Positions 28,231 through 38,140 of a stretch of DNA of 64,000 nucleotides are shown here, piece by piece (the first letter of the stretch is position 1; every line of letters begins with the position of its first letter). The DNA comes from Thraustochytrium sp. TN22 (Eukaryota > Sar > Bigyra > Thraustochytrida > Thraustochytriidae). The stretch lies in contig JABLUY010000210.1 of NCBI GenBank assembly GCA_013306675.1, forward strand, positions 1-64,000, given 5' to 3'. A program made the translations under genes and the position numbers. The notes below the pieces were generated by a model, which was not told the DNA's origin, did not search any database, and was given only the letters and a program-made list of their open reading frames with translations.

Positions 28231-31200
28231 CCTGCCTGCCTGATAAATTAAAGCCGAAGATGAGCGAGGAAGTTGGTGAGCGAGCGAGCGAGCGAGCGAG
28301 TTCGCTTTTCCAGCGATGCAGCTTTGCGTGCCACGCGCTCGTCCGAGCCTCACAATGGGCCCGGGCCCCGAAAGCTAGGCGACTATGCGTTGAAAGCCAC
28401 CTGTACACGTGCGGCGGTTTCACCGGTTTCTAACAAAGGCGCCCGCAAGGCGAGGCCGAGGCAAGGCCGAAGAGAGGCCGAGGCAACACGAAGGAGCAAG
28501 CAAGCGCTTTAGCTCCTGCGAGCGAAGCTAGCTAGCTAGCTCTGGCTTGCTTGCCGTGTACCGGGTCGCAGTCTCCAACGTCCACCCCAGTGGCGGACGC
28601 CACAGATCGTGTCCCCTAGCGAGACGAAGCGTGCAGAAAACCAAGCCGCCCTGGGAGTCAGGGCCAGTAGCTCCGCCAGCCTGCCGCCAGCCAGCGTGCC
28701 TGCCGCAGCCTGCACTGCCTGCCGTGCTCGCCGTGCACGCCGTGCTCGCCGTGCTGCGAGGCGGCGCGACGAGGCCACAGGCGCGGCCGTGTCGGCCTGC
28801 AGTGCGTAGGCTGTTTGCAGGCGAAGCAGCCAGCACTGCGGTGCAGGTCTCCCGCGGGCCGAGCCGAGCGAGCGAGCGAGCGGGTTTCGACGCCGAGCCC
28901 GCCTCCTCTTCGCACGCGCGTCGCGTCGCGCGCTACTCCGACGCAGCCGGCGCCAGCTGAGGGAAGTGCGCCTCCGCCCCTCGCCCGGCTCCGGTCCCGG
29001 ACAGCCTTCCCGCTTCGCGCCGCGGCCGAGAGGCGCAGCGCGGCAGGAGGGGGAGCGCGGCGGGCCGACGCGCTGGAGGAGGCGAGGCGAGGCGAGGCGA
29101 GGCGAGGCGAGGCGAGGCGAGGCGAGGCGAGGCGAGGCGAGGCGAGGCGAGGCGAGGCGAGGCGAGGCGAGGCGAGGCGAGGCGAGGCGAGGCGAGGCGA
29201 GGCGAGGCGAGGCGAGGCGAGGCGAGGCGAGCAAGGCGCGCTTGCCTGTACCGTCTAGAGACGAACAGGAAGTGTCCCGCGCCACGAGAAGCGCCTCGCG
29301 CGCGGCGGCGCCGGGCGGCGGGGGCGGGCGGGCGGGCGCGCGGGCGGGCGCGCGGGCGGGCGGCGGCGCGGCCCGGGGCGCCCGGCTGCGCGGCGACCGC
29401 AGAGTCGCAGACGATGAGCTGCCGGCTGGTTGAAGGGGTGGGGAGATGAGGTGCACGCGTGGCGACGGCCAGCCCTGTCGAATGGCCACTCCACGACGGC
29501 CACAGCCACGGCCACGGCCACCAGCCAGGACGCGCTCGCGGGAGCGGCGGGGGCGTGCGGCGCCCGGCCGCGCGTGACGGCGCCGCGGCGGCCTCGCGGC
29601 GCGCTGCTGCCGGCAGCGGCCCCGAGGCGGGTCGGAGAGACGGCTTCGCTGGCTTGGGTGTCTGGTTGGCACGGTCTCAGACTCTTGTGGCACTTGTAGC
29701 ACACAGTGTGCTGCACTGCAGTCTGCACGAAGCCGAGAACCCCGAGACTGTCAGTCGCGGTGCAGTGATGCACCGATACAGTGATCGTGATCGTCAACTT
29801 GAAGAAGGAGGCGCACTGGAAGGAGATGGGGAACTGCGAGCACGAGCGAGCGTGCCCAACTCGTCGAGACTCGAGACCCGAAGACGAGCGCTTCAGAGTC
29901 AGCGATGCAACAAACGCAGTCCTGGCCTGCCAGGCACCGCCAGCAGCTGCGAACCGCAGGCTTACGGCGCGGCGCCTTGCAAGCAAAAGGCGGCGGGAGA
30001 CCGCGGAGTCGGCCGCGTGCTGAGCGCGGAGCTGGCCGAGCGTCAGGCCGGGTCAGACCAGGCGGTTGGCGACCGCACGGCCTGTAGCTGGCGCCGCAGC
30101 AGCGCGGACGCACTGGGAGTGCCAGTGGGTCCGTGCGAGTCAGGATGATACATCTGCACGGGCCCGTGCGAGAGCGACACCGTTGAGTTAGAGCGACTCC
30201 GAGCAAGCCAAGCGTCCGGAGCCGAGCCAAGCCGAGCGGGTCAAGTCCCCCTATGGGCGGGCTGAATACGTAGATAGCAAATAAAGTTAAAGCGCGCGAG
30301 GACGTTGGCGGAGGACACGCGGGCGGGCGGCCGCGCAAGCGCAACCTTGCGGGTCTTGACAAGTGCTTGGGACATGATCATGATGACTTGATCTGACCAC
30401 GCGGCGAGCAAGATGAAAAGCGAACCACCGATGCTCGTGCACTTGCCGAAGCGTCGGATCGTGCTCGTGGCCCTCGCGGCTGGGGAGGGTTAAATGAATG
30501 GGAGTCCGCAGTTCACCAAGATCCCATCACACAGGCTCACGCCCGGACCAGCGTCGCCGCCGCGAGGGCCTTCGCGCGGCGCGCTGGGCCCCGGCGTCGC
30601 CGGCCAGGTCAACGGCGGCGTAGTCTCGAACCGTGGAAGTCATCGAGCGCATCAGGCCCCCCGTGGCAACGAGCAAGCCCTCGCTCGCGACGCGCGAGTC
30701 CTCTGGCTCAGACAAGCAAGCCCAGAGCGGAGCAGCAGCTTTACGTCCCGTCCGGCCCAGGGCCCGCCCGGGCTGCAGCGCTGCGCGCTGGAGGGAGTGG
30801 CGCGGCGGCGCAGAGCGGTAGGCCCTTTTGAGGCGGCTCATCGTGAGGAGCATCACGCCATGGCGTGGCGGCGCCAAGGGCGGCGCCAAGGGCGTTCCCA
30901 AAGCGCCACTGCGCACGTCAGCGCACCTGGGTGAGATATGAGCAAGGGCCGCCTTGCGTGGCTTGCGCGCGACATGTCGCTGGCGCTGCCGCAAGCCACA
31001 AGCCGCAAGCCGCGCGGCGAAGTGATTGGCCTCGATTCTGCTGTCTTTGTCAACACGATGCGGCGCGGCGTGACTTGGACGGCACCTTCGTAAGCCTAGC
31101 TCAGCTGATAGCTGATGACAGTCAGCAGCCAGCCTGTCAGACAAGTGCTCACGAGCAGGGCGCGCCACTGACACACAGCGTCTCATCTCGCGTTTGCCAG

Positions 31201-32007
31201 TGCCCCTTGGGCGGCGCCGGCCGACAGCGACGGCGAAACAAGAATGACGAAAGGGGCGTGCAGGCGTGCAGGCCCTCGGCACCCCCCCACAATACATGCG
31301 GCGTGCAGGCCCTCGACGACGCAGTCCAGATCCACCTCCGCTTCGGCTTTCCGTCCGCGTCCGCTTCGGTGGCGAGGCTGACCAGCAGAGGGCTCAGCAC
31401 TGCACCCGGTGCACCGGCCAATGATCTCAAGCAGCGTCTCTCCTCCACCCGCTGCCGCCGCCGCCCTGCCACGGTCTGACTGCCTGGCACTCGATCCCGC
31501 TGCGCACGCGTGCGCTATCTTTCACCCCTCTTGATCCCTTCCAAGGCTTCCTTCCACACAGCCCGTGACCGCGCCAGGACCACTTCAAGTACATCGCCCG
31601 CTGCCCCGTACTGTCCATCGGCTGCGCGAGCCTCGCCTCGCCGTGGCCGCCAGGACGAGAGCGCCGGCCCGCAAGCGATGGCGAGCAAGCCTTGGCCAAG
31701 GCCAGTCCTGGCCTTCTGTCGCTGGTGCTGATGAAGGACAGCAGGGAAGAGATGGACAGGTGTGCGCCGGGTGTGGGAAAGACGCGCGGACCCCGCTCGC
31801 CCGTCTGCAGGATGGACGGGATCGCCGTTGGCCTCCGAGGCTTGAGGTTGCCCGCTTCGTCCAGGCCAGCAAACCCGCGGCTGGCGCGCCTCGCGCGGCG
31901 GACCCGGGCGCGGCGCGGCGGCGCGTCGCGGCGGCGGCGCGCAGCGGCGCGCGGCGGCGCGGCGCGCGGCGGGCGCGCGAGGCGGCGACGCGGAATTTTG
32001 AAAAATC
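28231..32007. other. Longest gene-poor stretch, repeats only
   Basis: It holds the 5' flank of the duplicated sulfotransferase-like gene, GCTAGCTAGCTAGC at 28527-28541, the ggcga array (29080-29231), and then about 2.2 kb of single-copy DNA. Small AT-richer patches occur (for example 30270-30295, containing aataaag). Open frames crossing 29.4-31.9 kb lack domains, start signals and consistent codon use. A 51-residue ATG frame at 30938-31093 is too weak to call. Bases 31900-31985 are a gcgcggcgg ladder just 5' of the TPR gene. Confidence 0.5.
29080..29231. repeat. Near-perfect (GGCGA)n pentanucleotide array, about 30 copies
   Basis: About 150 bases of uninterrupted gaggc/ggcga units. On the minus strand this is (TCGCC)n, about 850 bases upstream of the sulfotransferase-like start at 28230. 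It is open in several frames, which creates spurious Arg/Gly/Glu- or Ser/Pro/Arg-rich frames. Confidence 0.95.
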
Positions 32008-35000
32008 ATGGGCGCCGGGACGAGGGCATGGGGCATGATGCCGCGCGCGCGCGGGGGCAGGACCAGAAGGACGCGCGCGGCGCTGGCCGCGGCGGTCGTG
32101 GCGGCGCTGGCCGCGGCCGCGGCCGCGGCGACGGCGCTGGCCGCGCAGGACGCGCACGCTGCAAGGCCGGCAGCGAGGGACGCGCTGCGGGACGTGTGCG
32201 GCGCGCTGGACGGGACGACGCCCTTCCCGGGCCACGAGGTGGACGAGGCGCTGCGGAGCGCGAGGGAGAGCGCCAGGGAATGGCAAATCGCCGTCGAGAG
32301 GGAGCCGAGCGACGCCAGGGCCATGGAGGCCCTGGAACGCGAGGCGCAACGCGCCGAGCAGGGAGCACGAGCCAAGGACGAGCTGCAGCGCGCCGTCGCG
32401 GCAGCGGCGCGCGGCGCCTGGTCCGACGCGCTGCGCGCCGCGCAGCACTTCGCGGCGCTGGCACCGGCGCTGGCGCCCGCGCAGGAGCGGCGGCCGCCCG
32501 CCGCCGGCGCGCGCTTCGTGGAGTGCGTGCGGGCCGAGTCGCTGCGGCACATCGGCGACAAGGCGCGTGCGCAGCGCGCCTTCCAGGACCTCCTGGACGC
32601 GAGCGCGCACGCCAGCGCGCCGTGGCAAGAGGCGCGCTTTCGGGAGCGTCTCGCCGTGGCGGCTGGCCGCCTCGCCTTTGAGCGCGGCCTCCTTCTCGAG
32701 GCGCTGCACCTGTACGAGCGCGCGCTGCGCGAGGTGCCCGCCTCGCGCGAGGCGCACAAGGGGCTCGGTCTGTGCTACGATGCCCTGCTGGCGCTGCGCG
32801 AGCCGGGCGACGACTGCGACCCCGCTACCGCTGCCGACGCTGCCGAGGCCGCAGCGCAGGACGCGCATGCCGAGGACGGGACCTTGGCGCCGACGGCCTG
32901 CCACCTGCGCCGCTTCGTGCGCCGCAATGCGCCGGCGCCCGGTGGCGCCCACCACCGCGAGGACGCGCCCGCGCCCGGCCTGCTCTCGCAGCGCGCGCTC
33001 GAGCACCTGCAGCGCGCCATGGCGGCCGGGTGCAACGACGTCCACGTCATGGTGCGCGTCGGAGCGCTGCTTGCGCAGCGCCAGGAGTGGCAGGAAGCCG
33101 CGCGCAGCCTCTCGCGCGCCGTCAAGCTGTGGCCCAACGCCGCCGCCGCGCACCTGCAGCTGGCGCGCGTGCTCCGCGCCAGGAGCCACGTGCTGCGCCA
33201 CGAGGCCGCCGCCGGCCTGCCCGGTGGCGCCGCGGCCGCGGCCGCCACGCGGGAGGCCGACGCGCTCATGCGCCGCGCGCTCTCGCACCTGCAGCAGGCC
33301 GTCTGGCTCGAAGACGCCCCGCTCGCCGAGGCCGCGCGCCTTGACCTCGCGCGCCTGCTTCTCGACATGCACCGGCCGGCCGAGGCTGCGCAGGCACTCG
33401 AGCACGCGCAAATGCACGCTCGAGCGCACGCACATGACCATGGCCCGGCCATCTCGAACGACGTCCGCGTGCTCTACGCGCGCGCGCGCCTCGAGCAGGG
33501 TCTCGTGCGCGAGGCCGCCGACCTCGTGCAGAGCCACCCTCGCACCGGCGGCCTGGACCCCAGCCTGCTGCTCCTGCGCGCCGACGTGCTGCTCGCGCAG
33601 GCCGAGCCGGCCAAGGCTCTGGCCGCCTTCCAGGCTGCGGAGAAGGAGGCGGTCGAGGCCGAGGCGGCCGGCGGCGGCGGCCTCGCGCTCCTCTTGCGTG
33701 CGCGCGCCGGCCAGGGCCTGGCGCTCCTGCGCTCGGGCGCGCCCGACCAGGCCGCCGAGGCGTTCCGCGGCGCGCTTCGCCTCGCCGAGGACGACGCCCA
33801 GGCCAACCTGGGGCTCGCGCAGGCGCTCGCCGCCCACGGCGCGTCGGCCCAGACTACGGCCAGCTTCTACTGGGCCGCCTTCATCGGCCAATTCGCAGGC
33901 CACCTCGGCAGCGCGCGGGTGCACATGGACGCGGCCGACGCGCTCGCGCGCGCCGGGATGCATGCCGAGATGCGCGCCGTGCTGCACGCGGCCGCGGCGC
34001 TTTGGCCGGCCGACGCCGCGCCCATGAAGCTGCTCGCCAGGCTCGCCACGGACGAGGCCGAGGTCCAGGCCGCCTGGCAGCGCGCGCTGCACGCCGACCC
34101 GCGCTGCGTCGATTGTCTGCTTGCGCTCGGCCGCCTGCATCTCGCGCGCGGCCGCCTGCACCGCGCGCTCGAGAGCTTTGCGGCCGTGCACCACCTCGAC
34201 CCGAGCCGGCCCGAGGCGCACCTGCTCACAGCGCGTGCCCAGGCACGCCTCGACCAGGTCGACCAGGCGCAGGACAGCCTGCGCCTCGCCATTCATCTGG
34301 CCGCCGACCATGAGGACGACCGTGAGGTCGCCCTCGAGGCGCGCATCGAGCTCGCCACGCTCCAGGTCCGCCTCGGCGCCGCCGCCACCTCGCTGCGCAC
34401 GCTGCAGGAAGCCGAGGCGCTCGCGCCGCGCAGCCCCATTGTCCACCGTACGCTCGCGCTCCTGCTTGCGGCGCTCGGTCAACCGGCGCTCGCCAAGGAG
34501 CATGAGACCGCCGCCGCGCGACACTTCGGCCCGCTCTCCGGCCCGCATTCGTCGTCGTCGTCATCGTCATCGTCATCCTCGCCATCCATGCCGCTCCCGC
34601 CTTCGCCGCGCCTGCCGGGCGTCCCCGCGGGAACGGTCTGGCCCGACAGCGAGGCGGCATCCGCAGCGTCGGCGGCGGCCTCGACGACGTCCTCGTCCGC
34701 TACTGCGGCCGGGAGCAATCGCACGCACGCGCGGGGCCCGCCGGCCAACGACTCGCGCGTGGCGCGCGCAGCCAAGGCCGGCGTGCCGCTCTCGCGCGAC
34801 GTTGGCGGCCTGCTCAGCCTCGGCCGCTTGTTCGCCGCGCAGCGCGCGCTGGACGCCGCCGCCGACTGCTTTGAGCATGTCATCGCCCACGAGTACTCGC
34901 CACTCGTGCCGGTGGCCGAGCTCGAGCTTGGCGTCGTGCTGCTCTCCATGGGCGACCGCCACGCCGCCATGGACCACCTCACGCGCAGCCTCGCGCACCT

Positions 35001-37830
35001 GCCAGAAAACCATGCCGACCACCTGCGCGCGCTGCTCTGGACGGCGCACGCCGAGGGCGACCTGCGCCGCCTCGAGCTTCTGCAGCGCGCCGTGGCGCTG
35101 CACAACCACGACGCGGCGGCCCACCACGCGTTCGCCGTTGAGCTGCTCAGCCGCAGCGCCGGCGCCTACGCCGGGGGCACCGCCGCCGCCGCCTCGACCA
35201 GCAGCGAAACCGACGGCGACGGTGCCGAGGCCGCTGCGCTCGAGGCGCTCGAGGAGGCCACGCTGTGCACCGTCAACAACATGACGCGTGCCGCCGCCGA
35301 CACCTACTACCGCTTCGCGACGCTCACGGCGAAACGCCGGCCGGACCAGACGGAGGTCGTCGTGGATCACCTCACGCGCGCGCTCGCGTTCACCACCGCG
35401 CACCGCTCCGGTCTGCCGCGCGACGCCATCGCCGGCGGCGCTCCCGACGTCGAGGATGGCCTGCCGTGGAGGTGGGCCTTCGACACCACGGATGCCATGC
35501 ACGCGCAGGTGCTGCTGGCGCTCGGCCGCGCCAAGCGCGCGCAGCGCCGCTTCCAGGACGCCTCTGACCTTCTTGTCGACGCCATTGACGCCGGCGCCGG
35601 CGTGCCGGCGCTGCGTGAGCTCAGTCTCGTCTACGCCGCCAACGACCAGGTCGGGCCCGCGCTGTGGTTCGCGCGCGTCTCTTCGGTCTCGGACGCGGCC
35701 TTTGCTCACAGCGACGAGCACCTGCTTGCCGCGCTCCGGGCAGGCGGCCATCTCGACGCGGCCGCAGTGGCGCGGGGCGACGTCGACGACCTCGTGAACC
35801 GCGGGCTCTACGACGAGGCGCTGCGGGTCGCGCAAAAGGACGAGCGACAGCGCGCCGCCACACCGCGCGTGCTCACGGCGCGCACCAAGGCGCGCGCTGC
35901 CGCCGACTACGCCGTGCAGCTCGCGGCGGTCCCGGAGGACCGCGCCCGCGCCGTCGAGGCCATCGACCAGGCGCTCGAGGGGCGCGGAGCACGCGCCTAC
36001 GCGGTCGCACGTGCCGTCGAGGCTAGCCCCGACGCCGCTCACGCGCTGGCGGCCACCGCGCGCGACCTGCAGGACCACGCGCAGGTGGCCCTGGCTCGTG
36101 GCCGGGCGCTCGCGCGCGACGGTGCGCCGGACGCCGAGGTGGTCACCGCGCTCGGCGCCGGCCTCGGCCTGGAGTTTGCGGACTACTTTGACCAGGACGA
36201 GACGGCGCGCGACAGCTTCGTGGCGCACGTGCTCATCGCGGAGCAGGTTCTGCGCGGGCCGGCGGCGTCCGGAACCCCGGCCGCCTCGGTGGTCAAGCAG
36301 TCTCGCGTGGAGGCGGCGCTCCACGCCGACCTGGCCCGTGCCCGCATGCGCCAGGGCATGGCCATGCGGGCGGCCATGCACGCGTGGTGGGCGCTCATCC
36401 TGCAGATGCAGGACACCGCGGCGCCGCGCGAGGCGCACGCGCTCGCGGGCTGGGCCTGTCTGGCGGTCTCCAAGAGCGCTGCGGCCGACCTGGCCGCCCG
36501 CGTGCGCGCACTTGCGCTCTGGCACTTTGGCGCGGGCGACGTGGCGGCCGGCCGCGCCTATGCGCTCCAGGAGGAGGGCCGCGCGAGCGAGGCGCTCGCG
36601 GTCTTCGAGCGTGGCGAGGCCGGCGTGACGAGGCCTTGCGACCTTGCCGCCCGCGGCGCCGCGTTGCTGCAGACCGGCCGCCTCCAGGAGGGCCAGGCGA
36701 GTGTGGAGCGCGCCTCGCTTGCGCTCGCGCGGGCGAGTGGCGACTTCGACGCGGAGGTCTTCTTTTGCCCCGCGGACAACTTCTTGGAGCACGCGTGGCG
36801 TCTGCAGCGCGAAGGGGCGCCGGCGGCTGCTGCGGCCGCGCTGGACGTCCTGCAGCGCAGGGTGCACCTGAGCGAGCCGCAGCGCGCCACCGTGCGGTAC
36901 GCGAAGGGCAGCCTCGCGTTTCATCTCGGGCGGTTCGCGGAGGCGGTCGAGGCGCTCGGGCACCCGAGCCTGGACGAGCACATCGGCGCGGCCAACAACC
37001 TGGGCGCGGCGCTCATCAAGCTGGAGCGCTACGAGGACGCCGTGACCTGCCTGGAGCGGGTCCTGGCTCTCTGCGACGCGCGCGCCACGCAAGTGGACCT
37101 CTGCAAGCAGAGCGCGCGCGTGAACCTTGCGCTCGCGCTGGAGGAGCTCGGCCGCATCGAAGACGGCCTCGTGCACGCACGCGCCGCGGAGATTGCGCTG
37201 CAGAGGGACGCCGCAGTTATTGCTGCGGGCTCGTCAGCCGCTGCCGCGAACGGGGACGACGCTGGTGTGGGGCTGCAGTCGCAGCCGGAAGGCGAGGGCT
37301 CGGCGCAAATGCGCGCCGCGCTCGCGCGCCAGATGGCGCGGCTGTACCGCGCATCGAAGCGCGTCGGCCTCGCAGTGCGCGCGCTGCGCGAGCACCCCAA
37401 GGACGTGGAGGCCATGCGGCTGCTGGCCACCATCCTCGCGGACTCGGGCCAGGATGAGGAGGTCGTGCGCGTGTACCGCCGCGTCCTGCTCTTACACTTG
37501 AACAACACGGCGCTCGCGGTCGTGGACGCGCTCCCGTCGCGCGCCGTCCTGCGCGCCGAGGTGCGCGAGGCGCGCGTCCTCCTGGACCTCGCCAATGCCT
37601 ACTTTCGCGTCGGCCGCTACGACGAGGCTGTCTCCTTGTACGAGATCGTCACGGATGCTTTTCCGACGCACGCCTCGGACGCCGAGAACAACCTAGGCGT
37701 CATTGCCTATAGCCGCGGCCGCCGTCGCGACGCTGAGGATCATTTTGCGCGCGCGCTCCGCCTCGATCCTACCAATGAGGCTGCCGGGGCTGCGCTCGCC
37801 CACCTGCACGCCAAGCCTGGCGTAGCCTAA
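32008..37830 (+). CDS. Giant TPR-repeat protein
   Basis: A 1,940-residue single-exon protein with an ATG at 32008. Residues about 22-46 are a basic stretch followed by an Ala/Val-rich hydrophobic segment (signal peptide or anchor), so the repeats are probably lumenal or extracellular. Most of the rest is helical tetratricopeptide-like repeat: for example ALHLYERALREVPASREAHKGLG (N-terminal), ALGRLHLARGRLHRALESF (middle), AANNLGAALIKLERYEDAV and ANAYFRVGRYDEAVSLYEI (C-terminal). A Ser-rich linker near 848-861 and a low-complexity segment to about 910 split it into two solenoids. No catalytic domain is seen. Family knowledge: TPR solenoids scaffold protein complexes. It has no recognised named orthologue. 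Confidence 0.85.
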   Translation: MGAGTRAWGMMPRARGGRTRRTRAALAAAVVAALAAAAAAATALAAQDAHAARPAARDALRDVCGALDGTTPFPGHEVDEALRSARESAREWQIAVEREPSDARAMEALEREAQRAEQGARAKDELQRAVAAAARGAWSDALRAAQHFAALAPALAPAQERRPPAAGARFVECVRAESLRHIGDKARAQRAFQDLLDASAHASAPWQEARFRERLAVAAGRLAFERGLLLEALHLYERALREVPASREAHKGLGLCYDALLALREPGDDCDPATAADAAEAAAQDAHAEDGTLAPTACHLRRFVRRNAPAPGGAHHREDAPAPGLLSQRALEHLQRAMAAGCNDVHVMVRVGALLAQRQEWQEAARSLSRAVKLWPNAAAAHLQLARVLRARSHVLRHEAAAGLPGGAAAAAATREADALMRRALSHLQQAVWLEDAPLAEAARLDLARLLLDMHRPAEAAQALEHAQMHARAHAHDHGPAISNDVRVLYARARLEQGLVREAADLVQSHPRTGGLDPSLLLLRADVLLAQAEPAKALAAFQAAEKEAVEAEAAGGGGLALLLRARAGQGLALLRSGAPDQAAEAFRGALRLAEDDAQANLGLAQALAAHGASAQTTASFYWAAFIGQFAGHLGSARVHMDAADALARAGMHAEMRAVLHAAAALWPADAAPMKLLARLATDEAEVQAAWQRALHADPRCVDCLLALGRLHLARGRLHRALESFAAVHHLDPSRPEAHLLTARAQARLDQVDQAQDSLRLAIHLAADHEDDREVALEARIELATLQVRLGAAATSLRTLQEAEALAPRSPIVHRTLALLLAALGQPALAKEHETAAARHFGPLSGPHSSSSSSSSSSSPSMPLPPSPRLPGVPAGTVWPDSEAASAASAAASTTSSSATAAGSNRTHARGPPANDSRVARAAKAGVPLSRDVGGLLSLGRLFAAQRALDAAADCFEHVIAHEYSPLVPVAELELGVVLLSMGDRHAAMDHLTRSLAHLPENHADHLRALLWTAHAEGDLRRLELLQRAVALHNHDAAAHHAFAVELLSRSAGAYAGGTAAAASTSSETDGDGAEAAALEALEEATLCTVNNMTRAAADTYYRFATLTAKRRPDQTEVVVDHLTRALAFTTAHRSGLPRDAIAGGAPDVEDGLPWRWAFDTTDAMHAQVLLALGRAKRAQRRFQDASDLLVDAIDAGAGVPALRELSLVYAANDQVGPALWFARVSSVSDAAFAHSDEHLLAALRAGGHLDAAAVARGDVDDLVNRGLYDEALRVAQKDERQRAATPRVLTARTKARAAADYAVQLAAVPEDRARAVEAIDQALEGRGARAYAVARAVEASPDAAHALAATARDLQDHAQVALARGRALARDGAPDAEVVTALGAGLGLEFADYFDQDETARDSFVAHVLIAEQVLRGPAASGTPAASVVKQSRVEAALHADLARARMRQGMAMRAAMHAWWALILQMQDTAAPREAHALAGWACLAVSKSAAADLAARVRALALWHFGAGDVAAGRAYALQEEGRASEALAVFERGEAGVTRPCDLAARGAALLQTGRLQEGQASVERASLALARASGDFDAEVFFCPADNFLEHAWRLQREGAPAAAAAALDVLQRRVHLSEPQRATVRYAKGSLAFHLGRFAEAVEALGHPSLDEHIGAANNLGAALIKLERYEDAVTCLERVLALCDARATQVDLCKQSARVNLALALEELGRIEDGLVHARAAEIALQRDAAVIAAGSSAAAANGDDAGVGLQSQPEGEGSAQMRAALARQMARLYRASKRVGLAVRALREHPKDVEAMRLLATILADSGQDEEVVRVYRRVLLLHLNNTALAVVDALPSRAVLRAEVREARVLLDLANAYFRVGRYDEAVSLYEIVTDAFPTHASDAENNLGVIAYSRGRRRDAEDHFARALRLDPTNEAAGAALAHLHAKPGVA

Positions 37831-38033
37831 ACTTTTGTTACGAGACGAGACGCACTGCAGCCGGGACATTTTCCTCACTCGACTCACTGTCAGGGGCGGG
37901 AGACACCGTGACCGAGACTGGGCCCAACACCGACAAAGGACGGCCCTTTCTGGGATTCCGCGTCTGATCGTTGCGATAAGTGCGAGCCGTCCTCATGGGC
38001 CGGGGACTGCTCACGCGCCAACCGTAACGACAA

Positions 38034-38072
<39 letters not shown>

Positions 38073-38140
38073 GACGCTCTGAAATAAGGTTTGAAATAAA
38101 AAGATCACGGCTCGTGTGTGCTTTACAAAACTTTCCGACC
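37831..38140. other. Convergent intergenic region with (GA)n
   Basis: This lies between the 3' ends of the TPR gene and the Asteroid-like gene. It contains a (GA)n run at 38036-38068 and AT-rich gaaataaaaag at 38089-38101, a possible 3' processing region. Confidence 0.5.

Larger units (their letters stand above)
26960..29757. repeat. Segmental duplication, copy B
   Basis: The counterpart of 20395-22905 in the same orientation. It carries a sulfotransferase-like gene, its 3' flank, a long pentamer ladder and a distal GC-rich flank. The size difference (about 2.8 against 2.5 kb) comes mostly from ladder expansion and flank indels. Confidence 0.8.

Noticed and set aside
30938-31093. 51-residue ATG frame with reasonable composition
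   Set aside because: Too short, no family, no flanking signals. It could be a chance frame in GC-rich DNA or a remnant.
31585-34548. Very long open frame on the minus strand opposite the TPR gene
   Set aside because: It is antisense to a well-supported gene, has no domain, and arises because GC-ending codons on one strand leave the other strand free of stops.
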